This document shows, piece after piece, positions 26,331-35,026 of a DNA stretch of 64,000 nucleotides. Location of the stretch: NCBI GenBank assembly GCA_050084515.1, contig CM114274.1, positions 9,796,001 to 9,860,000 of the forward strand. The letters are read 5' to 3'. Source of the stretch: Blasia pusilla. Taxonomy: Eukaryota; Marchantiophyta; Marchantiopsida; Blasiales. The notes under the pieces were generated by a model. The model was given only the letters and a program-made list of their open reading frames with translations. It did not search any database and was not told the DNA's origin. A program made the translations under genes and the position numbers. Numbering within the stretch: position 1 is the first letter of the stretch; the number at the start of each line of letters is the position of its first letter.

Positions 26331-27482
26331 ATGCTAATGTCGGAATACACAAATGGATACAGCTATACACGAGCATCGTTCAGTGCTCCGACTCCACAAT
26401 TGCATCCATTACCGATCATGGGCTTAGGGTATAGATGGAGTTTGGATTTTGCAGGACCCTTGCCTTTGACGGAGCGTCACAGTCGTTATGTGTTGGTGAT
26501 GGTCGAGCACTTCTCGAAGTGGATCAAGTTGGTTGCATTTCCTGACAAAGCGAGTGAGGGAGTAGCTTATGCCTTCCTTGATAGAGTGCTGAGTCATTAT
26601 GGCCCACCGGCTGAGGTGTTGATAGACCAGGGTACAGAGTTTCGCGGTGAGTTCCAGGTCTTGTGTGATCAGGCGCTCATCAACCATCGTACGACTTCGC
26701 GAGATCATCCCGAGGCGGATGGATTAGCGGAGAGAGTTGTGCAGACGGTGAAGAGGGGTTTACGCAAGTATGGCTTGCAAAGAGGTCACCTAGGAGATTG
26801 GGACCTCCAGTTGCCTTGGTTGGCGATGGGATACAGATTCAGCAGGCAGGCATCCGTAGCATCTTTTTCACTGTACTTGCTACTTTATGGCCGAGAGCCA
26901 GATTTACCTGCGGCCATTCGTCGAGATGCTGGTGAGGTGTTGGACCTTGATGACCCAGATGTATGGATGCGAGCATGTTCTCAGAGGGCTGAGTTGTTTT
27001 GGAGAGTGATGCCCATGGCGTTCGAGAACTTGGCGATTGCGCAACATCGGGATACGTTGAGGTATGCGACTATTCGGGGTGGTGGTTATCGACCAACTAT
27101 CCGGAGGTTTCATCGGGAAGATTATGTCTACTTGCAGCAGACGGCACTGACGACGTTGGATGTGACTGCAGGGCGCACTATCTTGAGAGTACGTTACGTT
27201 TTGCCATCCTGTGTTCTCTTGCTGGAGGGACGCGATGGTATGGTATGGAAGGACCATGTGCGTAATTGTGCACCATGTCACCTTCCTAACATTGATGGTA
27301 AAGTGGATCCAAGCTTAGCAGTAGTTCTTGTAGGCTTGCGTTGTATGTTGTGTGGTTCTGCCCGTGGTGCGGCCACGATGCTAGTGTGTGATGGTTGTTC
27401 GAGAGGTTGGCATATGGCATGTTTGACGCCACCTCTCACTAGGGTTCCTCAAGGACGATGGATGTGTCCCAGATGTACGTAG
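26331..27482 (+). CDS. Gypsy integrase with C-terminal PHD finger
   Basis: An open frame of 383 codons, in the integrase half of the element. The retroviral-type integrase core has catalytic Asp39 (SLDFAGPLP), Asp99 (VLIDQGTEF) and Glu134 (DGLAERVVQ), followed by YGREPDLP and a C-terminal domain. Residues 336-383 form a canonical Cys4-His-Cys3 PHD finger: Cys338, Cys341, Cys353, Cys356, His361, Cys364, Cys379, Cys382, with the usual Trp two residues before the last CxxC pair. PHD fingers read histone H3 tails, so this may steer integration the way chromodomains do in chromoviruses. The N-terminal zinc domain lies upstream in broken frames (26240-26330, GLYKTQRQFLNF then LYSNM), so the ATG at 26331 is not the natural start. 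Stop at 27480-27482. Confidence 0.9.
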   Translation: MLMSEYTNGYSYTRASFSAPTPQLHPLPIMGLGYRWSLDFAGPLPLTERHSRYVLVMVEHFSKWIKLVAFPDKASEGVAYAFLDRVLSHYGPPAEVLIDQGTEFRGEFQVLCDQALINHRTTSRDHPEADGLAERVVQTVKRGLRKYGLQRGHLGDWDLQLPWLAMGYRFSRQASVASFSLYLLLYGREPDLPAAIRRDAGEVLDLDDPDVWMRACSQRAELFWRVMPMAFENLAIAQHRDTLRYATIRGGGYRPTIRRFHREDYVYLQQTALTTLDVTAGRTILRVRYVLPSCVLLLEGRDGMVWKDHVRNCAPCHLPNIDGKVDPSLAVVLVGLRCMLCGSARGAATMLVCDGCSRGWHMACLTPPLTRVPQGRWMCPRCT

Positions 27483-27667
27483 AGGAGATACTAGGTAGGT
27501 TTTGATCCCGACTTTTTCTCTGACATGGATGACAGGAAGGCGACTAACGATGGGGCCACATGAGCACCCGACCTTCTTGCTCTTAGCGTCTGAGAGATGT
27601 ATGTCATGGTAGGTAGGGATAGATGGCTATCTGGAGTTAGAGGGATCTAACCACCAGCTAGGGGGGC

Positions 27668-27803
27668 AATTGGAGATATTTTGGTACTTCTTGTCTCGTT
27701 GTTTGGATGCCATGAGTTAGCATGGGATCGTGCGTGTTTGTGTGTGTGTGTGTTCGGTGACAGATGTCGTGCGCATACACATCGCTACACAACATACATA
27801 TTG
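27668..27803. repeat. LTR pieces meeting in inverted orientation
   Basis: 27668-27770 on the plus strand (starting ATTGGAGATATTTTGG) matches the distal part of the solo LTR read on its own strand. From 27773, TGTCGTGCGCATACACATCG matches the terminal ~31 bp of the same LTR in the opposite orientation, and the truncated reverse transcriptase begins at about 27800. This is the junction between the two halves of the element. Confidence 0.7.
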
Positions 27804-28470
27804 ATGACTATGATATCATCAATATAACACCTAGCAAAATCTAGACCAGCCAAGATCCTATCCATGACCCTTTGAAACTCAACCGGGGCGTTCTTTAACC
27901 CAAATGGTAAGAACCGCAACTGGTACAAACAATCCTTTTTGTGAGGATGGATGCCCCAAAATTCCGTCTTTTGCCTGTCCTCCAATCTGATAGGCAGTTG
28001 ATGGTATCCGGTTTGCAAATCCAATGAACTGAAGACCTTTGCGTGACCAATCGCATCAAAGATCTCTTCAGGAGTGGGCATGGCATACCTATCGGACTTC
28101 GTCTGTCGATTGATAGGTCGGTAATCCCCACACATTCGCCTATCCGTCTAGTTTCCATGCATATCCTTCTTGGCGGGCATGACAGTGGCAGATGCATACT
28201 CCCCATGAGACATCTCCACTAGTCCTGCTCTGACCAAGTCTTGGCTCCTACTCTGAATCAGAGCCCTCTCAATATCACTGTACCTGTAGGATCGTTGGAA
28301 GATCGGCGTATCACTCGACAACTCAATGCGGATCCCCGGTCCCTTCAACATACCCAAATCCTCCATGCTAAATGCAAAGCAGCTCCTATAACTCGTGAGG
28401 AACTGATGTATCCGGCGCCGCTCTCCTCTTATCAACTTAGGGCCCATATCTGGCTCCCAAGTCTCCATCG
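27800..28470 (-). pseudogene. Gypsy reverse transcriptase, truncated after YIDD
   Basis: This is the RNA-dependent DNA polymerase of the element. Family motifs in order are IELSSDTPIFQRSYRYS, VMPAKKD, RMCGDYRPINRQTKSDRYAM, FSSLDLQTGYHQLPI (first catalytic Asp), QLRFLPFGLKNAPVEFQRVM and CYIDDIIV (catalytic YxDD, 27815-27826). A TAG at 28148-28150 interrupts the frame before RMCGDYR. Sequence after YIDDIIV is replaced by LTR sequence, so thumb, connection and RNase H are lost. It is in the same reading frame as the first part of the methyltransferase upstream, as expected for one polyprotein. Confidence 0.9.
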
Positions 28471-28819
28471 TGACTACGGTAGGACTCTTTGGCGCATGTA
28501 TCGGTGGTTGCTATGGTGCAACCCCGTCTCAAAAAACAACGCTCGGCTCCTAATCTCCTCCACATGCAGTGCTCGGAACCATGCTCGATGTTGTGGCTAT
28601 CATCTCCTGGTGTACCTGCAAAACATCCCAAGAAGTCCAAGGGTGTCTCTCCCAATCTCCCCTGGTGTGTCGATCTCCTCGGATCTCGCCCCCAGCCACT
28701 GCCTCCACCGTCTCGGTAGGCATGGGGCTCACCAACGCAACTGCTGTGATCTGTCGCGATCTCATCCAACCTTGCTCAACCACCCCCAAGCTGAAGATCC
28801 ATGTCAAGCTAGTTCAGGT

Positions 28820-29905
28820 CCATCGCCTAACCCAAGACATGGCGTCGTGATGCCTCTGATACTGACGGGACTGTCGTCACTCCTATGGGAAATCCCATCG
28901 CCCGCTCTCTCTCGTCGGCGTTGGGCTCCACCAACCTCTAAACCTGGTGATCCCAAACCAAGCCAGGATCGGCCTCCTTGTATGCATAGGAAGCGGGAAA
29001 ACTCACAAACGTGGGAAAGGCTGCCCGCGGCCTGCCTACCCTGTTGACCACAGTCAGCGGTGGTCGATCATCATGCCTCACTGCTTGTGATCGATGACCT
29101 AGATCTAGAATGGAATCCACTAACAAATGGGAGGGGCGCTCCACTCTCGCATAACCCTCCATAACACCGCATGGGGCAACAAGTTGGTCCACCATAGACG
29201 CGGGCGATGGGCTCTAGAACCTACACTCGCCGCATCCAAGAACACTACTGGGCCGATCCAGGCACGCACCTGATGAGCGCTCGTCACCACCTGTGACCTA
29301 GAGTCTCCTAAGATCGGCACATTCTCCAGAATGTAGCCTGGAGAACGAGATTGGTGCTCTTGCAACTGCCGTAAGACCCTCAACATCTCCCAAAATAACC
29401 TGGACCGAGTATCAACCAACCCGCTACCTCGTCCAGCACTCGATTGGCCCTAACATGGCCAACCGGAAATGACCAAATCAATGGTCCCTACCCGCTCTAA
29501 GTCCTGCGCCCCCAACAAGGAAATATCCCTCGGTAGGGAACTTTGGTACCCCTGTACCGTGGACGCAGACAATAAGTCAGGAAAACGGAGGCGTAACTGC
29601 GCCACATGTCGTAGTGAGACGCGCCTCGCAACATCATCACTCTCCACATACAAGTACTGCTGTACTCGCACTCATGCTTGCAAAACAACAACTAGCCCGG
29701 TGCTAATCCCTCCAAAGAGATCTAACACTCGAATACCCTCCTCCAGGATACACCACACAATGGGTGTGGTATCCAAGGGTGTCATTGTAGCACTCCTTGC
29801 TACCTCGGGTTCCTCAGACCCATCCCGCTTGGGTGCAAACGCCTCGCTCCACGCGGTCTGCACGTTCTCATGCCCAATCGCCGAAGCTTCTCGGCCGAGC
29901 CCCAC
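28820..29905 (-). pseudogene. DNMT3-like cytosine-5 DNA methyltransferase domain inside gypsy pol
   Basis: Cytosine-5 DNA methyltransferases move a methyl group from S-adenosylmethionine to DNA cytosine. Motifs appear in the standard, non-rearranged order: I (VLDLFGGISTGLVVVL, about 29715), II-like (YLYVESDD), IV with the catalytic Cys (DLVISGWPC, ending 29453), VI (YILENVPILGDS), VIII (AHRPRLWWTNLLP), then in a shifted frame ERERAMGFPIG (IX) and RRHVLG...AMDLN (X). The FGGISTG, RLFWE and RPRLWW blocks resemble DNMT3 more than DNMT1/MET1, and the motif order differs from plant DRM. Stops are at 29672-29674, 29450-29452 and 28827-28829, with a frameshift near 29120-29195. It lies between protease and reverse transcriptase on the same strand and shares frame with the latter, so it is part of the element and not a host gene. 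This copy cannot be active. Confidence 0.88.
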
Positions 29906-30000
29906 ACGGCACTCTCCTCCACGGAATGATGCAAGCTACCATAACACTCCTCTCCATAGAAATGTCGAACGGAGTATCCTCTGTATGGACATGTCCTCAA

Positions 30001-30780
30001 TCAAATCACTAGGCCAAGTGATGGCACCGCTAAATCCGCTAAGGTCGCCATCTCTCTGGCCGTTGCTCGATCACCGCACCGTGAATCGAACGGGTAATGA
30101 ACTAAGGCACCCATCACCGATCGCCATCCTGGTGCAGAGGGCGACTCCTCCCAATAATCCAGGGCAAACCCCATCGGGTATAATAGTGCTCCACCAACCA
30201 AGACGTCGAGGACTCGATCGCTCACTATCGCCTTGGCTCGCAGCACGGACTCATCTATAGGATGTCCCGGGCGAATTCTCACCATGACCTCCTGTCGGGT
30301 GATATACTGTGTGGTACTCGCTCCACCCAAGGATGTCTCTATCTAGAATGGAAAACACTCCACATTGGCTCTCGTCAAGCCCAATCCTCTGAATGACGCC
30401 TTCCCCAACATCAGGAGTTGCGCTCTTGAATCCAACAAGACGCGCTGCGGACTAAAAGCTCTACCTCCGAGACTCACCAACTGGAATACCTCTCCTCGGT
30501 TATCCAGCAACACAACACTAGGAGAAGCCATGGCATGCTCTATCGCGGGTCTAGCGGGCATCTCCGCCATCCTAGCAGCCGCAGCCTGCCATGCATCTAA
30601 CGTGGACGGCCCGAGCATCCGCTCCAAGGGCAAGTCCATCACCTCCTCTGCAATCAACTCTGAACGTAATAGTAGGCGGTTGCTGCTGAGCCGCATATGA
30701 AGGCGCAGGTCTCTGTGGCACGGCCTCCCGGTATCCTCCCTGAGCTCGTGGTGCCACAGTCGACCTATCCCGGAGTCCAC
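30001..30780 (-). pseudogene. Gypsy aspartic protease region
   Basis: Retropepsin-like protease that processes the polyprotein. The frame overlaps the end of gag in a different phase. The active-site region reads RVLLDSRAQLLMLG, where DS fits the D-S/T-G site but the Gly is replaced by Arg. The C-terminal half continues past a TAG at 30343-30345 with VRIRPGHPIDESV, SDRVLDVLVGGALLYPMGF (the usual D-V/I-L-x-G flap region) and ALDYWEE. The interrupted frame ends at 30001. With the internal stop and altered active site it is most likely dead. Confidence 0.75.
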
Positions 30781-31684
30781 GTTGTTGCACAGGTGGTGCA
30801 GACAATCGTGACTGCTCTCGCCCAGAACCCATGGTGGCTACGCTCTCCTCCGCCATGTTGTGCTCAATGTTCTCGGCGGTCCTAAAAAAATCTCTCAACG
30901 TAGGGGAGGTGTTTATAAGAAGCACCCCCTCCCGCACCCGTGTCCGCAGGGTCGGGTCCAACATCGCATACCATGACTGGATAGCCTGAGCCTCTGTCAC
31001 CCCTTGAGTGACGTTGATCAACCGGCACAAGCGAGTGTAAGCCTCACACAAGCTCTCACTCGGGCGCCTCTGGAAGTTGTGGATGCTCCGCAACTTCTCC
31101 GTCCGTACCCCCTGGTAGCTTGCCCTCAACTCGGCAAAGAACTCAACCACAGGGTTGAACCTGGGACGAACCTGACTAGTCGCTGCAACTGCTCCAGTGC
31201 GAGTGATCCCTCCTAAGACATCACTAGTGGAAGAGGAAGTAGCCTCTCCTGACTCCTCCTTCTTATCTGGGAATGGCTCCGTCCATGACACATAGTGTGG
31301 GTCGTAGTAGAGTCGCCATGCCTCAATCTCCTGGGCATATCTGTGGGAAAACTTATGGTAATCGTCCATGGGTGCCCCTTCTAAATGTTGGAACATACCG
31401 TTCCATGTTGTAAACGGGTTGAACTCTCTAGAGTTCCTGGCCCGCTGGGAGTCGCACCAACTCCTAAACTCTGCTATGAAATCGTGCAACTCAATCGTAC
31501 CTACTGCACCTGAAAACCTACGCGGTCCTCTACCCCGGTCGTCCATCTCGTACGCCCAACTGGTAGGACCATTCACAATGTGTGACGATGTGCTCACAAA
31601 CTCCTCTACACCCTCCCCCTCGTCTGACGATGACACAGAAGGAGGTCGAGGTGGTCCCTGAAGTGAAGACCCTCGGAACCTCAC
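30572..31684 (-). CDS. Gypsy gag polyprotein
   Basis: Structural protein forming the virus-like particle. It is an open frame of 370 codons from ATG at 31684. A Ty3-type gag core runs through roughly residues 170-290, with the landmarks VEFFAELRASYQGVRTEKLR, RRPSESLCEAYTRLCRLINV and AIQSWYAMLDPTLRTRVREG. The N-terminus is serine- and glycine-rich (SVSSSDEGEGVEEF), and a proline/glutamine-rich tail follows. No CCHC zinc knuckle is visible. The true gag-pol boundary is near 30700; the last ~40 residues overlap the protease frame and are probably a shadow. About 1.3 kb of leader separates it from the 5' LTR. Confidence 0.85.
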   Translation of the reverse strand: MRFRGSSLQGPPRPPSVSSSDEGEGVEEFVSTSSHIVNGPTSWAYEMDDRGRGPRRFSGAVGTIELHDFIAEFRSWCDSQRARNSREFNPFTTWNGMFQHLEGAPMDDYHKFSHRYAQEIEAWRLYYDPHYVSWTEPFPDKKEESGEATSSSTSDVLGGITRTGAVAATSQVRPRFNPVVEFFAELRASYQGVRTEKLRSIHNFQRRPSESLCEAYTRLCRLINVTQGVTEAQAIQSWYAMLDPTLRTRVREGVLLINTSPTLRDFFRTAENIEHNMAEESVATMGSGREQSRLSAPPVQQRGLRDRSTVAPRAQGGYREAVPQRPAPSYAAQQQPPTITFRVDCRGGDGLALGADARAVHVRCMAGCGC

Positions 31685-33019
31685 GCCACTCCACGTAAAA
31701 CCTCTAGAATTACTCTCGGATTCACCACCTTGCCTCTCAAAGTCCCGAACGGGCGCCGTGATGACCCTCGTGCCCTTCTCACCCGATCACTCTTGCCTCG
31801 TGAGTAATCCCTCAATCACTCATCCCAAACATGCGGCACTCAATCTACACTCTCCCTCCTCGAGACATGTAACGTGCGGCAATAAGCGGCGTGGTGGGGC
31901 AAATCGACCAAGCTATCATTTCATCGATAACCTACCCTCAACTCCGGATATCCCACACAGGTCTATGTCCCCTAAACCACATACATAAATGATGCTCTCA
32001 ACATCCACACATCCAATATCCCCAAATAAACTACCCAAATCCCAGAATCCCTCACACGTGCAGAGTAAAGAACCAGAATGGGTAACCTGAACACATGTCA
32101 ATGTCGCTCCTCAGCAACTGCAAATCTCGACCCCAACTCGGTCGTGGAGACAACTCCTCCAATCAGCAAGTCATACTCCTCCCGAACTGATGTTGCTCTA
32201 AACTCCTTGATAGACGGTGCGGTTCTAGCAGAACGGTGCGGCGTTGCAGGCGGCACGGAACAGCTACGAATGGCACGGCCCTCGATGATGGGATGCGGCA
32301 CTCGACGGCATATCCTCCTCAATGAACAATAAACCCACACTCTGCTCCACAATGCCGAAGCGGCTCCGCGATCGAGACGGTGCGGTGCGGCCACGAGCGG
32401 CACGGCGCGGTAATCGACGGCGCGTTGCGGCTACGCGCGTGTGGCTGGTTTAGGGTTTGCACATTTTAACCCTAAAAATCGCCTAGCAATGACAATTTTG
32501 CAAGATTGATCATAACTTTTTGCTCGCAACTCCAAATTGCGCATTGTTTATTGCACAACATGCACAGCTTCACGATCTACGCGAACATAAATTTTTTTTT
32601 AGAATCGAACGTTCCAGTAAAAACTGACGGGGACTGTCGTAAAGCCCAATATCTCTTTCTCCTACACAAAATTTGGCAGCGCTTCCGCACTGATTCCTCC
32701 CAACAAAAATGTAAAACCTGTAAAAATGCAAATCAGCAAGCGACATGGTACTCTCGAAAGCACCGGCATGGGGCAACCCGCCCCCATACTCAATCCCTAT
32801 CAGAAATTGGGCAGCGCTTCCGTGCGCCACTCTCCCACACAAAAAATCGGCAAATGCAAAGAACAATCCAAACAACCCTTGCTCCCATGAGCCGTTGAAC
32901 GGGGAATACGGTCCCCAACCTGCAAAAACAGTGAATGACCAGCGAGCTCCCCCATGAAGCTCTCTCACTCTCTTATTCTCTTATTCTCTCATTCTCTTAT
33001 TCTCTCTTTGTAAAGTAAG
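31685..33019 (-). other. Leader between 5' LTR and gag
   Basis: About 1.3 kb without coding content. GC-rich CG-containing text (32200-32450) is followed by lower-GC sequence, and a TCTTATTCTC-type pyrimidine run lies at 32960-33005. I could not identify a convincing tRNA primer-binding site, so the LTR inner edge is unresolved. Confidence 0.4.
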
Positions 33020-33526
33020 ATCCAATCTCTCTCTACACAATCTCACACCATAGCTCTCAAAGGTGTGCACTCTCTCTCATGTCAAACCAAACCCACTCTC
33101 CTAATGAGAGGCATGGGTTACACTCACAAGGCAAGGGACCATAGCTCCGCCGCCTCATGCCAAGAGGTTCAACAAAGAGAGAATGAGTTCTCAAGCTCTC
33201 TCTCCTTGGGATATATACCCCTCTCCTCTCCCAAGCTCTCTCCATGGTAACCTATTCTCCCAAGTCACCTCCTTGGCTCTTGACCTGATGTAGGAGGTCA
33301 AGGGCCACTTACCAAAAATAGAAAATAGATCATATATTCAAAATGGTATTTACCTAAAATAGTAAGTGCCTCAATATGGCTCCAAATGAGCCAAAACGAA
33401 AGGAAAACCTACTTTCTCAGGTTTCCCGAGGCCTCAGTAGGTCATCCTCGACCTCCTAGGCTTGTCCTCCACTACTCTTGAAGACGTCATGTTAGATCTC
33501 ACCGATCTATCCTAAAGGACGTGACA
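33020..33526 (-). repeat. 5' LTR of the gypsy element (partial)
   Basis: Read on the minus strand from 33526 it opens TGTCACGTCCTTTAGGATAG and stays alignable with the solo LTR (54305 downward) for about 500 bp. Shared blocks include GGCTCATTTGGAGCCATATT, GACCTC...GAGGTCAAGAGCCAAGG and GGTTACCATGGAGAGAGC. After GAGAGAGATTGGA the two diverge, so the 3' portion of this LTR is lost or different. Confidence 0.75.
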
Positions 33527-34755
33527 ACGGATACAAATACAAAGGAAACCCTGCCTGAACCATCCGATTTTCTTATTAATTGCTTTTAGCGTGTAAATAA
33601 GAAATTGAATCAAAAATTCTCAAATTCTTCGGGTAGCTCAACACGCAACCCGGTTCTCCTCGGACATCAGATCCCACGTAAAGATGAGACCTTTTTTACC
33701 TTCGTTCTTTTTGCATTTTCTCCCTGCCCTGCCCGATTTTCCATGTTTTATTTTTCAATTTTAAACGTCTGTCAAGAAGTTTGTCCTATTTGGAAAGCGA
33801 CCACTACGGACGGGTAAGAAAGCGACGCCATGGAACGTGACGTGGTTGGTAGAGGGACGCGCGTCGCGGTGTACGAATATGAATTCGACCACGTCCGGAA
33901 AGTGACGGCGCTGCAGGGAATTCCGACACTCGCAGCAGTCACTGGCACTCGCTGCTGGAGCCTGGGAAGAGAGGGACCCTCCTGCACGAGTGAACACCAC
34001 TGGGTGAGAATTTCGCGGGCAGACCGAACGGAGTCCCGGAGAGCGGCGCTTCTGTGACCATTTCCCGAGAAGCTGGGGCGCGGCGGTGCCTCGCCGGACG
34101 GTAGCATCCTGTGATTCGGAGAGACCAACGCCGACGCGGACGGATGGCGAGGGTCCTTACTGCGTGAACTGCACACGTGTCAAGCAGTGGAGGGACGGGC
34201 ATGGGAAGTTGGCACGTAGCTTCATCGTTCAAGAATCGTGTCTCATGTTTATTGAAGTAGGAATATTATTACTGTTTAATATGCCCATATTTTATAAATT
34301 ATAAATGATCATATTTAAGAAATTTTCATATTATTTTTAAGAAAAATCGATGTACTAGTCGGCTGTTCCTCAGTTGGACACGTGCAGTTATATTTTTGTA
34401 AAAATAATTTTGATCATCTTAAGTGGGGGTCATAGCCAAAGAAATTGATAAAAAATGAATATTTAAATAGGGATCCATGCATGTTACTGGCCCTACCTAA
34501 ACAGTATGTCAAAACTCTACAGCCAAATACTAATCAAATGTAAATAATATTATGATGAAGAAAAATATTAGATAACATTTGTGATAAGAGTTGAGAAAAT
34601 GGGATTGACTTAATACAAGTAGAAGCATTCTTGCAGCTAAATCTCAACAAGTAACTATATCCAAAAAATGAAAGATGACATAAGAGAATCATTTGATTAT
34701 AAGAGGTTTCAACCAAAGGGAAAACGGAGATTTTTCTCTTGCTTGATGATTCTAA
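33527..34755. other. Spacer with a GC-rich islet at 33780-34230
   Basis: No gene recognised. The islet is CpG-containing and gene-like in composition but has no consistent protein frame. It could be a displaced promoter or 5' leader fragment. Confidence 0.35.
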
Positions 34756-35026
34756 TCTATACTATTAACAAAGAAGGGGTTTACGAACCCAAACTGCATT
34801 TTGTTCATACTTGTAATTTTAAGGGAGAGAGTTAATTAAGTTAAGGGAGGAAGATGAGCGAGAGAAGGAGAGAAGAGAGTATACATGAGAGCGGGAGAGA
34901 GGAAGAGAGAAGGGGGGAAGGAGAGGGGAGGAGAGGATGGGCAAGTAGAGAGAAGGAGGAAAGGGCAAATAAATTATTAAATTTTTTTTGCAAGGAGTAT
35001 TATGCATAGCACGGGAAACAAATAGT
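34756..35026 (+). mobile_element. Mini-Helitron, family 1 (with purine-rich insert)
   Basis: It starts TCTATACTATTAACAAAGAA after an A, then has the palindrome GGGTTTACGAACCC. It ends with TATGCATAGCACGGG and a degenerate ATAGT in place of CTAGT. At 271 bp it is longer than its relatives because of a GAGAG/GGGGA-rich stretch at 34850-34960. Confidence 0.6.

Larger units (their letters stand above)
26240..33526. mobile_element. Rearranged Ty3/gypsy LTR retrotransposon carrying DNMT3-like and PHD domains
   Basis: A composite of two opposed halves. The minus-strand half (33526 down to about 27800) reads LTR, gag, protease, cytosine-5 methyltransferase, reverse transcriptase and stops just past the YIDD motif. 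The plus-strand half (26240-27772) reads integrase, PHD finger and an LTR piece. The 5' LTR at 33020-33526 matches the first part of the solo LTR at 53667-54305. The piece at 27668-27770 matches the last part of the same solo LTR, which ties both halves to one family. RNase H is not found. An inversion or self-integration of one element explains the layout; two nested relatives would also do. No complete LTR pair or target duplication is preserved, and frames are interrupted, so this copy is dead. Confidence 0.8.

Noticed and set aside
27675-27690. Possible polypurine tract AGGGGGG before the LTR piece as proof of the true LTR start
   Set aside because: The tract (about 27660-27667) precedes only the distal part of the LTR, in conflict with the solo LTR order, so the LTR boundary there stays open.
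28241-29047. Plus-strand frame of 268 codons opposite RT and methyltransferase
   Set aside because: Shadow frame; the minus strand carries the recognisable motifs.
28820-29905. Reading the methyltransferase as a plant DRM gene of the host
   Set aside because: Motif order is I to X without the DRM rearrangement, no UBA domains are present, and it shares strand and frame with gypsy RT.
29469-30260. Plus-strand frame of 263 codons opposite the methyltransferase
   Set aside because: Shadow of the minus-strand gypsy pol; no domain of its own.
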